DNA of 64,000 bases from contig NZ_CP010834.1 of assembly GCF_001548675.1 (NCBI RefSeq), forward strand, positions 2,143,501 through 2,207,500. Direction: 5' to 3'. The notes beneath the pieces were generated by a model. The model ran no database searches, had not been told where the DNA came from, and saw only the letters and a program-made list of their open reading frames with translations. Source of the stretch: Methanobrevibacter sp. YE315. Lineage in GTDB: Archaea > Methanobacteriota > Methanobacteria > Methanobacteriales > Methanobacteriaceae. Below are positions 1-8,340 of the stretch, in pieces. Position 1 is the stretch's first letter, and every line of letters starts with the position of its first letter. Position numbers and translations under genes: made by a program.

Positions 1-330
1 ATCCAGTGAAATGTTTGAAGATTTTCCGTGCATCAATCTTTTGGCATGGGATATCCTGCCGCCGAAGGCTGTGCAAATCGCTTGATGGCCCAAGCAAACT
101 CCCAAAATAGGAATGCTGTCATGGAACTCCTTTACAATATCAACGCACATCCCCGCATTTTCAGGCTTTCCAGGCCCCGGAGACAATATGATGCATTCCG
201 GATTTAAATCCCTTATCTCTTCTATAGTTATCTTATCGTTCCTATAGACCAAAATATCTGAATTCACCTCACCTATCAGCTGAAATAAATTATATGAAAA
301 ACTATCATAATTGTCAATTAAAAGAATCAT
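1..330 (-). CDS. trpG: Anthranilate synthase component II (glutamine amidotransferase), 3' part outside window
   Basis: This subunit releases ammonia from glutamine for TrpE in the first step of tryptophan synthesis. The 110 visible N-terminal residues start MILLIDNYDSFSYN, typical of class I glutamine amidotransferases, and include SPGPGKP (about residues 50-56) and the nucleophile loop GVCLGHQ with Cys79. The His/Glu part of the triad lies beyond the window edge. The ATG overlaps the trpE stop as ATGA (327-330), so the two genes are translationally coupled. A PabA or bifunctional role is possible in principle, but the trpE neighbour favours TrpG. The gene is cut by the window, not truncated in the genome as far as can be seen. 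Confidence 0.93.
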   Translation of the reverse strand, partial: MILLIDNYDSFSYNLFQLIGEVNSDILVYRNDKITIEEIRDLNPECIILSPGPGKPENAGMCVDIVKEFHDSIPILGVCLGHQAICTAFGGRISHAKRLMHGKSSNISLD

Positions 331-1823
331 TCAATACCTCCATCTGCAATATTTAATGCATTGATAACCGCTTTGGCCTTATTCAAGCATTCATCAAATT
401 CCTTGTCCGGAACGCTGTCGGCAACGATTCCCGCTCCTGAACGGATGAATACCTTATTATTTCTGGCAAACGCTATTCTTATTGAAATGCAAGTATCAAT
501 ATTTCCGCTTAAATCTATATATCCAATAGCTCCGCCGTAAATTCCTCTTTTGTTGTTTTCAAGTTCATTGATTATTTCGCATGCTCTTATTTTTGGAGCA
601 CCGGACAATGTTCCTGCAGGCAATATTGAATCGATAGCTGAAAGCGAATCCAAATCGCTTCTTAATGTTCCTGTTACAGTAGATCCAATATGCATTACAT
701 GGGAAAACTTTTCAATTGACAAATACTTCTCCACACTTACAGAGCCTATTTCTGATATCCTTCCGATATCGTTGCGCCCCAAATCAACAAGCATATTATG
801 TTCCGCCAATTCCTTTTCATCAGCCAGCAATTCTTCCTGTAATTTCAAATCTTCCTCTTCGCTCTCTCCGCGAGGTCTGGTTCCGGCTAGCGGGAATGTA
901 TACAGCTTATCTCCATTCAACTTAACTAAGGTTTCCGGTGATGCTCCAGCAATCTCAATATCATCGCTTGAGAAATAAAACATGTAAGGAGAAGGGTTGG
1001 TGGTTCTTAAAACCCTATATGTATCAAATAGGCTTCCGGAAATGTCTGCTTCAATTCTATTCGAAAGCACAACTTGAAATATATCCCCCTCATAAATATA
1101 ATTTTTTGCCTTTTCAACCATTTCACAATATTCCTCGCGTGAAAAAACAGGTTTAAAATCTGATTGTAAGCTGAGTGGTATAATTTTAGATTTTTTACCG
1201 TTTTTGATTAATTCAGCAATGTCTTTCAACTCCTTACATGCCTTTTCATAATTAATCTCCAAATTATCAGTTTTGATATTAGAAATTAGAATGAGCTTCT
1301 GTTTAAAATTGTCAAAGGCAATGACCTTATCAAACAGCATCAAATCAATATCCTTAAAGCAGTCTTGATTTTCAGCATCTAAATTAAGTGACGGCTCTAC
1401 ATATTTTATATAATCGTATGCAAAATAACCAACAAAACCTCCGGTAAATGGTGGCAAATAATCAAATTTTGGAGATCTGTTTTCATTTACCAGACTTTTT
1501 ATGATTTCACTGGGATTATCGGTTTTGATTACTTTTTCATCATCATTCAATCCGTTGAACTCTTCATCGCCCCTAATGCATACAACACCGTCCTGACATG
1601 TGAACTCCAATATAGGATTAAAACCTAAAAAGCTGTATCTTCCCCATTTCTGTGAATCCTCAACACTTTCCAACATGTATGTATGCTTACTAGTAGACTT
1701 TAAAATCCTTAAAACTTCTATTGGAGTAACCATATCTGAGAATAACTCATAAGATATGGGTATTCGCTTATATTCTTTATTTTCTGCAATTTTTTTAACT
1801 TCATCTAAACTTGGGGAAAACAT
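327..1823 (-). CDS. trpE: Anthranilate synthase component I
   Basis: TrpE converts chorismate and ammonia to anthranilate. At 498 aa it has the normal family length. The N-terminal region carries a MLES motif (about residues 50-53) followed by WGRYSFLG, the area that binds feedback tryptophan in TrpE proteins. The C-terminal half (about 228-490) is the chorismate-binding fold, with signatures such as PAGTLSGAPK and the IRSGAGIVADS segment. Its stop overlaps the trpG start by four bases. The ATG is preceded by GTGAT, a typical ribosome site in this window, and by a TATA element and a TGTACA box. Para-aminobenzoate synthase (PabB) is the only serious alternative, and the trp-like promoter argues against it. 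Confidence 0.95.
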   Translation of the reverse strand: MFSPSLDEVKKIAENKEYKRIPISYELFSDMVTPIEVLRILKSTSKHTYMLESVEDSQKWGRYSFLGFNPILEFTCQDGVVCIRGDEEFNGLNDDEKVIKTDNPSEIIKSLVNENRSPKFDYLPPFTGGFVGYFAYDYIKYVEPSLNLDAENQDCFKDIDLMLFDKVIAFDNFKQKLILISNIKTDNLEINYEKACKELKDIAELIKNGKKSKIIPLSLQSDFKPVFSREEYCEMVEKAKNYIYEGDIFQVVLSNRIEADISGSLFDTYRVLRTTNPSPYMFYFSSDDIEIAGASPETLVKLNGDKLYTFPLAGTRPRGESEEEDLKLQEELLADEKELAEHNMLVDLGRNDIGRISEIGSVSVEKYLSIEKFSHVMHIGSTVTGTLRSDLDSLSAIDSILPAGTLSGAPKIRACEIINELENNKRGIYGGAIGYIDLSGNIDTCISIRIAFARNNKVFIRSGAGIVADSVPDKEFDECLNKAKAVINALNIADGGIE

Positions 1824-1905
1824 CTTATCACATTTTATCCTTTTTCATAATATACTTAGTATAATGCACTATTTAAAACCTTGTTGTCATAATTTGTACA
1901 TTATT
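1824..1905 (-). promoter_or_regulatory. trpE promoter with TRP-box-like TGTACA and a palindrome
   Basis: Reading leftward, the sequence shows TGTACA (1895-1900), a TATA-like TTTTAAAT near 1870-1878, a palindrome TATACT-t-AGTATA (1851-1863), and then GTGAT just before the trpE ATG. In Methanothermobacter the repressor TrpY binds TGTACA 'TRP boxes' upstream of trpE. Only one copy is visible here and no trpY gene is in the window, so tryptophan control is an inference. Confidence 0.5.
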
Positions 1906-1923
1906 GGAAAAAATAAAAAAAAT

Positions 1924-2325
1924 TTAATTAATCTTATCCTGTTCTTTGCTGAACTGGATAACAATTTTTTTAATAGACCTGCTATCCAAATAAGGGAGTT
2001 TTTCTGAAATTTCCCTTTCCAAATCCTTGTTTAACTGGAGTCTTTTCTCAACATATTCCTGGCCTTCAAACTCACTGCGATACTGCTTATTCAAGTTTGA
2101 ATATTTGGTGATTAACGGTTGAAGTATTTTGCCTATGTCCTCATCCAATCTGTCATTGACAATTTTCTGCTTTCTGATTTCAATGACAAAACCAACGACA
2201 GTAATGAAAAACCCTAAAACAGTGATTGTTAAAGCTGGAACAAAAACCTTATCATTATCTATGAAAACGACAGTAAGGACAATTCCAATAAATATTAATG
2301 CAATTCCAATTTTTCTTAAATCCAT
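1924..2325 (-). CDS. Small membrane protein with two N-terminal TM helices and coiled-coil tail
   Basis: I do not recognise a named family. From the ATG at 2325 the 133-aa product has two hydrophobic segments (about residues 5-20 and 28-46), then a charged, helical C-terminal part rich in Lys, Glu and Gln (for example NKQYRSEFEGQEYVEKRL) that probably forms a coiled coil in the cytoplasm. A longer ORF runs up to 2400, but AAGGAG sits seven bases before the ATG at 2325, and the extra residues would overlap the upstream CPBP gene. It probably shares a transcript with that protease gene. Function unknown. Confidence 0.7.
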   Translation of the reverse strand: MDLRKIGIALIFIGIVLTVVFIDNDKVFVPALTITVLGFFITVVGFVIEIRKQKIVNDRLDEDIGKILQPLITKYSNLNKQYRSEFEGQEYVEKRLQLNKDLEREISEKLPYLDSRSIKKIVIQFSKEQDKIN

Positions 2326-2359
2326 TTTAAAACTCCTTAAAAGATATCTATATCTTATT

Positions 2360-3124
2360 TTATTTAAGATTATGTAATTCCTCAATAATCGAAACTGCAA
2401 TCAGAACAGCTGAAACAATTGCCAGAACAGACATGATTAAAACAACAATGCCATTTGTAAATAGGACATTGTTTACATCACAAATAACTATGCTTTCGGC
2501 AATCAGGTTATTTAAAAAATGAGCCAAAATTACAACGACAATATTTTCTGTTTTTACATATAAAATCCCCATACAGACTGCAAAAACAAATGCCGCTATA
2601 ATGCTTCCAAAGCTATGCAATGAAGCAAACATCAATGAAGTGATGAGTATAGAAAAGGTTGTAGGAACTATTAAATTCAATTTATTTATTAGAACGCCCC
2701 TAAAAATCAGCTCCTCAACAACAGGGGAGATAAAAACTGTGGAAATGAAACTAACAGAAATGATTGAATTAATCAAATACATAGAAGACAAATGAAAACT
2801 GACTAAAAAATCCAGTGAAGGAAATGTTTTTAACAGGAATTGGGACAAATACAGGAGCCCATAAGAGATGAAAATGTTTAGAAGGACAACTATCAAAATG
2901 GATTTCATCGAATCTTTTGAAACCGCCTTAAAAATGTCTTCTTTTAGCCCTGAAAAATCTCCTATTCTATAAATGAAATATGCGATTATAAACAGATTGA
3001 TCCAGGGCCCTCCAATGTCAATATTGAAATATGTTAATAAAAAATAGGAAAAATATAGAATAAGTATTAAAAATAATACCTCTTTTAAACTAATCTGTTT
3101 AATTTTTTCGTTAAAAATTGACAT
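2360..3124 (-). CDS. CPBP family intramembrane metalloprotease
   Basis: A 254-aa polytopic membrane protein with about seven hydrophobic segments. It carries the CPBP (CAAX protease/bacteriocin-processing, formerly Abi) motifs: EExxxR as EELIFR (Glu137, Glu138, Arg142), FxxxH as FASLH (His170), and a last motif AHFLNN with His202. These residues are the metal and catalytic positions of Rce1-like proteases. Substrate is unknown; in prokaryotes such proteins process or protect against small peptides. It lies downstream of a small XRE regulator, with 131 bases between, and upstream of the small membrane protein gene, which may make a three-gene unit. Confidence 0.85.
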   Translation of the reverse strand: MSIFNEKIKQISLKEVLFLILILYFSYFLLTYFNIDIGGPWINLFIIAYFIYRIGDFSGLKEDIFKAVSKDSMKSILIVVLLNIFISYGLLYLSQFLLKTFPSLDFLVSFHLSSMYLINSIISVSFISTVFISPVVEELIFRGVLINKLNLIVPTTFSILITSLMFASLHSFGSIIAAFVFAVCMGILYVKTENIVVVILAHFLNNLIAESIVICDVNNVLFTNGIVVLIMSVLAIVSAVLIAVSIIEELHNLK

Positions 3125-3255
3125 TTTATCAAAAAAGGTTTTAATTAAAGTAAAGTTAAATTTAAAGATTAAATTTTAGATAGGATACACTAAATAGTGA
3201 ATTAAAAATAACTAATCAAGACTGAGTTCATAATTAATTATATTTCCCAATTCAT

Positions 3256-3459
3256 TTAATCATCTTCTTTGAAGATAAAAACATCTTCTATAGCATTTTT
3301 ACCCAATGTCTTAGTAATGTGATAGGCCAATAATAAGGAAGGGTTATAGCGAGCATTTTCTAAAGCATTTATTGTTTGGCGTGTTACACCAACCAAATCG
3401 GCTAGTTGTTGTTGGGTTATGCCTTTTTCTTGGCGTAACGGCCTTATCATAGTTTCCAA
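3256..3459 (-). CDS. Small XRE/Cro-type HTH transcriptional regulator
   Basis: A 67-aa protein that is almost entirely one helix-turn-helix: [16 protein letters not shown], then [17 protein letters not shown], typical of small archaeal and Firmicute XRE regulators that often pair with a membrane protein gene. The favoured start is TTG at 3459, because GGTGAT lies three bases upstream, the spacing seen for rfcS and leuS in this window, and the resulting N-terminus (M-E-T-M-I-R) matches small XRE proteins in length. ATG at 3450 is the alternative. A palindrome overlaps the predicted transcription start, suggesting autoregulation. The likely targets are itself and the CPBP operon. Confidence 0.85.
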   Translation of the reverse strand: METMIRPLRQEKGITQQQLADLVGVTRQTINALENARYNPSLLLAYHITKTLGKNAIEDVFIFKEDD

Positions 3460-3510
3460 ATAATCACCTATTATAAATTATAATAGCGTTATTAAATCTT
3501 TATATAAAAC
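3460..3510 (-). promoter_or_regulatory. XRE gene promoter with autoregulatory operator candidate
   Basis: On the minus strand a TATA box (TTTATATAAA, about 3498-3507) is followed about 25 bases later by a perfect palindrome CTATTATAA-a-TTATAATAG (3468-3486), and then GGTGAT directly before the start. A repressor bound there would cover the transcription start. The site is AT-only apart from its outer C and G, so chance occurrence in this AT-rich DNA cannot be excluded. Confidence 0.55.
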
Positions 3511-3604
3511 AATATAAATGTTTGCCAAAATTACCTAAACTATAAAATAATTGAAAATTAAATAGTATAATGTTAAGTTAATAATTTATGAGAGTTGATA
3601 AAAA

Positions 3605-4954
3605 ATGGCAATACACCCTATTGAATTTAGATATGGGACACCTGAAATGAAAAATATATGGGAAGAAGAAAATAAATTACAAAGAATGTTAGATGTTGAA
3701 TCTGCATTGGCTCAAGCTGAAGGAAAACTTGGCATAATACCACAGGAAGTCGCTGATGAAATCGCTGCAAAAGCAAACACAAAATATGTAAAATTAGAAA
3801 GAGTTAAAGCTATTGAAGCTGAAACAAACCACGATATTGCTGCTTTATCTAAAGGAATTACAGAAGTATGCGAAAACGGTGCCGGCGAGTATGTGCACTT
3901 TGGAGCAACATCCAACGACATTGTAGACAGTTCAAATTCATTACTAATTAAAGACTCCATTACAGTACTAAAAGAAAAGCTAGAAAGATTAACAAAAATC
4001 ATGCTTGAATTGACAAAAGAACACAAAATGAAGGTTTGTATCGGCCGTACACACGGTCAACATGCACTCCCAACAACATATGGAATGAAATTTGGTTTAT
4101 GGGCTGATGAACTCCACAGACAATATGACAGATTAGAACATGCAGAATCAAATGTTTGTATTGGAATGATGGATGGAGCAGTGGGCACTACTGCAGCTTT
4201 AGGAGAACAAGGATGGGAAATTCACAAAAGCGTAGCAGAAATATTAGGCCTGCCTGCAGCAACAATTACCAACCAAGTGGTTCAAAGGGACAACCATGTA
4301 GAATTCATTAGTGTACTGGCCAATATCGCAAGTACCTTAGATAAAATTGCACTTGAAATCAGAAGTTTGCAAAGAACTGAGATTATGGAAGTGGGCGAGT
4401 ACTTCGATCCTGAAAAACAAGTTGGAAGCAGCACCATGCCTCACAAAATGAATCCAATCACTGCTGAAAGAATTTGCGGTGTTGCAAGAATTGTAAAATC
4501 ATATGTTAATGCGGCATTGGACAACAACCCTCTTTGGCACGAAAGGGATTTAACCAATTCCTCCTGTGAAAGAATTATGTTTCCAGAAAGCTGTATCTTA
4601 ACTGATTATATTTTAAACTTAACAATAAAATTAATGTCAAATCTCGTATTCTATGATGAAAACATCGAAAGAAACTTGAACTTAACTAACGGTTTAATTA
4701 TGGCTGAAAGATTAATGGCAGAACTTACCCGTGCAGGAATGGGAAAACAAACCGCATATGGAATTGTAAGAAAAAATGCTATTAAAGCAAATAAAGAAAA
4801 ACTATTGCTCGGCGAGTTAATCCTGGAAGACGAAGAAGTTCAAAAATACTTAACTCAAGAAGATGTTGACAAAATAATGGATCCTCACACCTACACAGGA
4901 TCTATACCTGCAATTATCGATGAATTGCTTGAAAAATCAGAAAGTTGGTTTTAA
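3605..4954 (+). CDS. purB: Adenylosuccinate lyase
   Basis: PurB cleaves SAICAR to AICAR and adenylosuccinate to AMP, releasing fumarate, in purine synthesis. The 449-aa protein has normal length for the fumarase/aspartase superfamily and carries its signatures: HFGATSNDIVDS near residue 98, TIGRTHGQHALP near 140 (here CIGRTHGQHALP), and the mobile signature loop GSSTMPHKMNP near 280. It stands alone, divergent from the XRE gene and convergent with the P-type ATPase gene. The start follows a GTTGAT ribosome site. Assignment is firm. Confidence 0.97.
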   Translation: MAIHPIEFRYGTPEMKNIWEEENKLQRMLDVESALAQAEGKLGIIPQEVADEIAAKANTKYVKLERVKAIEAETNHDIAALSKGITEVCENGAGEYVHFGATSNDIVDSSNSLLIKDSITVLKEKLERLTKIMLELTKEHKMKVCIGRTHGQHALPTTYGMKFGLWADELHRQYDRLEHAESNVCIGMMDGAVGTTAALGEQGWEIHKSVAEILGLPAATITNQVVQRDNHVEFISVLANIASTLDKIALEIRSLQRTEIMEVGEYFDPEKQVGSSTMPHKMNPITAERICGVARIVKSYVNAALDNNPLWHERDLTNSSCERIMFPESCILTDYILNLTIKLMSNLVFYDENIERNLNLTNGLIMAERLMAELTRAGMGKQTAYGIVRKNAIKANKEKLLLGELILEDEEVQKYLTQEDVDKIMDPHTYTGSIPAIIDELLEKSESWF

Positions 4955-4965
4955 AATTTAAAAAA

Positions 4966-5010
4966 GAATTAATTGATTAAATCAATTAATTTTTACTATT
5001 TTTTCTTTTT
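4966..5010. terminator. Bidirectional terminator between purB and the P-type ATPase gene
   Basis: A perfect inverted repeat with 12-base arms (4967-4978 and 4980-4991, first arm AATTAATTGATT) lies between convergent genes and is flanked by A-rich sequence on the left and a T-rich stretch on the right. It overlaps the stop codon of the ATPase gene. The central base would be unpaired, so the effective stem is about 11 pairs. Confidence 0.6.
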
Positions 5011-7478
5011 ATTTCTGGAACATATCTCTTAAGCATTAATGAAAGAGTTATGACTGTTACTGAACTCATTGCCATAGCAAGACCTGCCAATGCCGGTTCA
5101 AATGTGATTCCGAAAGTAGGATATAAGACACCTGCAGCAATAGGAATCAATATTGTGTTATATGCGAATGCCCAGAAAATGTTTTCTTTAATCCTGCGCA
5201 TCACTTTTTTAGAAAATTGAACGGCAGCAACCACATTTTCCAAATCTCCTTCCATAACAACAATATCACCGCTTTCCATAGCAATATCAGTACCGTTACC
5301 CATAGCTACCCCAATGTCTGCCTGAGTAAGAGCAGGGGCATCGTTAATACCATCTCCAACGAATAAAACTTTTTTAGTATGATTTGCTTGAGCCTGTTTA
5401 ACAATATCTAATTTGTTTTCAGGAAGAACCCCCGCCTTCACATTGTCAATACCGACTTCACGGGCAACATTAAGTGCAGTGGATTCATTGTCTCCTGTTA
5501 ACATGTAAGTTTCAACGCCCATCTTGTGCAGTTCATCAATTGTCCTTTTGGATGTTGGTTTAATCTTATCGGACAAGCTTAAGATGCCTTTTATGGATTT
5601 ATCCTGAGCTAAAAATATGATTGTTTTAGATAATTTTTCAAGTTCATGATACTTATCAATCAAGTCATCGGAAACTTCAACTTCTTCGGATTGCATTAAA
5701 GCCAAATTACCTGCCAAAACTTCACTGCCATTTAATACGGCCTTTAAACCTTTACCCGTGATGTTTTCAAAAGTTTCTGTTGATTCCAAACCAATATTCA
5801 ATTCCTTAGATTTGTTCACAATGGCTTTAGCGATTGGATGATTGGAATTCTGTTCAACACTGGCTGCAAGCCTAATTAATTCTTCATCAGAAACTCCATA
5901 TGCAATAACATCATCGACTTCCGGTTTTCCTTCAGTGATTGTTCCTGTTTTATCAAATGCGGCTACATCAATTTGTCCCGCATTTTCAAGGGTATCCCCA
6001 TTCTTGATTAAAATTCCGTATTCTGCAGCCCTTCCAACACCTACAGTAACAGCTGTTGGAGTAGCAAGACCCAATGCACATGGACATGCGACTACCAAAA
6101 TTGAAATCAAACATGTGAGTGAGAACAGTAAAGAAGCTCCCAATACAAAGTACCAGATTAAGAATACGACAATTGCTATTGTTAAAATGACTGGAATAAA
6201 GTATGACACGATTGTATTTGCAAATTTTTGAACTGGAGGTCTTGAAGACTGTGCTTTTTCAACCAAACGGATGATATTTGACAATACTGTCTCTTTACCA
6301 ATCTTTTTAGCTTTGATATGCAATACTCCATCCTGATTAATTGTTCCTGCAAATACTTCCTCACCATCTTTTTTAACTTTAGGAATCGGCTCACCATTAA
6401 TCATTGATTCATCAACATAAGATTCTCCGCCGACAACATCACCGTCAACAGGAATCTTTTCACCAGGTTTGACCAGTAGCAAATCATCCAAAACAATATC
6501 GGAAATGGAAACTTCCTTTTGAGAGATTATTTCGCCATTTTCATCGATTTCGATAGCTGTTGCGACAGTCGGCTGAAGGCCGATTAATTCACGGATTGAA
6601 TCAGAAGTTCTTTTCTTGGCTCTTGCTTCAAGATATCTTCCAATCATTAAAAATGACGGAAGCATTACTGCTGAATCATAAAACATGAAAGTATGGTCCA
6701 ATACGATGTGGAATGTTCCGAAAATACTTGAAATATATGCAACCAAAATACCCATTGAATACATTACATCCATATTCAAGTTCTTATGCATTAATCCGTT
6801 GATTCCTGCTTTTAAGATAGGTAATGAAACATATAAAAATGGAATAATACTTACGAGTAATGAAAGTAATCCTTTTGAACTTATATCCAGACCAGTGGCC
6901 TGATTTAAAGATTGAACTACTCCTGATAATGGGTCCCATCCGCTGAACATTAAAATGACTAAGATAACTGAAAAGAATAAACCAACAATAATCCTGTTGC
7001 GTTTTTCTCTTAAATCCTGCTGGTAAATTTCCTCTTCATCAATTTCAGTTTGTCCTTCAACGCCTAAAAGCTCAAAACCTAAAGAAGTGATTACCTCATC
7101 GATTTCATCCAATGTAACTTTTGATGAATCATATCTAATTCTTGCAGATTGGGAAGTCAAATCCGCTTTTACGTCAAAAATACCGTCCAATCTAATTAGA
7201 AAATTCTCAACATTCATTGTACATGAAGCACAATGCATTCCTTGAATTCTTATTGTCATTTCATCAGTGTGAAGATCAAAACCAAGGTTTTTTACCAACT
7301 TTTCCATTTCTTCATAGGAAATCTTTTTAGTATCGACCGTAATATGTAATTTGTTTGCTGCAAGGTCCGCATCAACTTCTTCAACACCTTCAATCTTACC
7401 AAACGTTTTATTTACGCTTAAAACACAAGAAGCACAATGCATTCCCTCAATTGGCAAATCCATATGTTTATGTTTCAC
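4986..7478 (-). CDS. copA: Heavy-metal (copper-type) translocating P-type ATPase
   Basis: A P1B-type ATPase that exports monovalent copper (or silver) across the membrane using ATP. Two N-terminal heavy-metal-associated domains each carry GMHCASC (Cys15/18 and Cys83/86 from the chosen start). Then follow membrane segments, the metal-transit motif ACPCALG, the phosphorylation site DKTGT, an HP locus SNHPIAKA, and GDGINDAPAL. CPC with two CxxC domains points to Cu(I), but specificity is inferred. The longest ORF starts at a TTG at 7529; I prefer GTG at 7478, which has GTGAT four bases upstream, or ATG at 7463. No chaperone or regulator gene is adjacent. Repeats in its promoter may bind a metal sensor. 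Confidence 0.93.
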   Translation of the reverse strand: MKHKHMDLPIEGMHCASCVLSVNKTFGKIEGVEEVDADLAANKLHITVDTKKISYEEMEKLVKNLGFDLHTDEMTIRIQGMHCASCTMNVENFLIRLDGIFDVKADLTSQSARIRYDSSKVTLDEIDEVITSLGFELLGVEGQTEIDEEEIYQQDLREKRNRIIVGLFFSVILVILMFSGWDPLSGVVQSLNQATGLDISSKGLLSLLVSIIPFLYVSLPILKAGINGLMHKNLNMDVMYSMGILVAYISSIFGTFHIVLDHTFMFYDSAVMLPSFLMIGRYLEARAKKRTSDSIRELIGLQPTVATAIEIDENGEIISQKEVSISDIVLDDLLLVKPGEKIPVDGDVVGGESYVDESMINGEPIPKVKKDGEEVFAGTINQDGVLHIKAKKIGKETVLSNIIRLVEKAQSSRPPVQKFANTIVSYFIPVILTIAIVVFLIWYFVLGASLLFSLTCLISILVVACPCALGLATPTAVTVGVGRAAEYGILIKNGDTLENAGQIDVAAFDKTGTITEGKPEVDDVIAYGVSDEELIRLAASVEQNSNHPIAKAIVNKSKELNIGLESTETFENITGKGLKAVLNGSEVLAGNLALMQSEEVEVSDDLIDKYHELEKLSKTIIFLAQDKSIKGILSLSDKIKPTSKRTIDELHKMGVETYMLTGDNESTALNVAREVGIDNVKAGVLPENKLDIVKQAQANHTKKVLFVGDGINDAPALTQADIGVAMGNGTDIAMESGDIVVMEGDLENVVAAVQFSKKVMRRIKENIFWAFAYNTILIPIAAGVLYPTFGITFEPALAGLAMAMSSVTVITLSLMLKRYVPEIKRKNSKN

Positions 7479-7540
7479 CAGAATCACAACCGTTTCTATT
7501 ATATGAAACAATATATTGCTTTCAAACAATATAAAAGTTT
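7479..7540 (-). promoter_or_regulatory. copA promoter with two direct repeats
   Basis: The decamer AAACAATATA occurs twice, at 7506-7515 and 7524-7533, with starts 18 bases apart. On the coding strand this reads TATATTGTTT. The upstream copy overlaps a TATA-like TTTTATAT (about 7530-7537) and the other sits near the expected transcription start. That layout fits repression by a metal-responsive regulator, but no such regulator gene is in this window. Confidence 0.4.
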
Positions 7541-7548
7541 AGGCAATG

Positions 7549-8340
7549 CTAAAAATAAGTAACATTTATGTCCTTGTGAGGGATTGTTCTTCTAAATCTC
7601 AGTTTAGGATATCCAATAATAAAAGCAGAATACATATGTTTATTTTTATTGATTTTTGGGAAAAATTCCATTAGTTTATCATGATTAATTTCATCAGCTT
7701 TGAGAATAAACAATGAATAAAATCCACCTAAGCCCAATGAATAAGCAAGTAATTCCAAACGAGCATTTGCAATAACCGCACTTGTTTTATCGGTTGAAAA
7801 TGTTAAAATAAGTTGTTTTCCTTCCCATAATAAAGGATGGAATTCTTTTGTAGTGTTATCTTTTAAATAATCGCCAAATTCTTTAATTCTAAAAAATTCA
7901 TCTTCTTTAACTTTAATGATTTCATAAACAAGATTCATAAAATCGTCAAGTTTCTCATCCAAAACTACAAATTCAACATCTTGCTGGTTTTGAGCAGAAG
8001 GAGAGTAATAAGCCCCTTCAAATAATTTATCAAATGTTTCCTTATCAATTTTTTTATTTTTAAACCAACGCACAGACCTTCTCTGTTTTAAAAATTGAAG
8101 TAATTCCTCATATTCAACAGGGATTTCACGAGGATTATAATCTTGAATTCTGTCTTGCTTACCTTCAAAAGACTTAAGTGTAATGGCTTTTTGTTTGCAA
8201 ATCGCCATACAATGTCCGCATTCGAAGCAATTGCCCCCAGTTTCCACTGCAAAATCTTCTACAATGATATTGTCACGAATACAAACTTGCATGCATTGTT
8301 TGCATGCAACACATAACTCCTCATCAATTATTAGCTTCAT
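7549..8340 (-). CDS. Nitroreductase family protein with N-terminal 2x[4Fe-4S] ferredoxin domain
   Basis: A 263-aa fusion. Residues 1-60 hold two ferredoxin motifs, CVACKQCMQVC and CFECGHCMAIC, for two [4Fe-4S] clusters. Residues about 80-260 are an FMN-binding nitroreductase fold, with RRSVRWFK as the flavin phosphate contact and YYSPSAQN following. Such proteins are assumed to pass electrons from ferredoxin to an FMN-dependent reduction; the substrate is unknown. The ATG overlaps the stop of the upstream amidohydrolase gene (ATGA), so the two are co-translated. This coupling hints that both act on related organic compounds, which is only an inference. Confidence 0.88.
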   Translation of the reverse strand: MKLIIDEELCVACKQCMQVCIRDNIIVEDFAVETGGNCFECGHCMAICKQKAITLKSFEGKQDRIQDYNPREIPVEYEELLQFLKQRRSVRWFKNKKIDKETFDKLFEGAYYSPSAQNQQDVEFVVLDEKLDDFMNLVYEIIKVKEDEFFRIKEFGDYLKDNTTKEFHPLLWEGKQLILTFSTDKTSAVIANARLELLAYSLGLGGFYSLFILKADEINHDKLMEFFPKINKNKHMYSAFIIGYPKLRFRRTIPHKDINVTYF

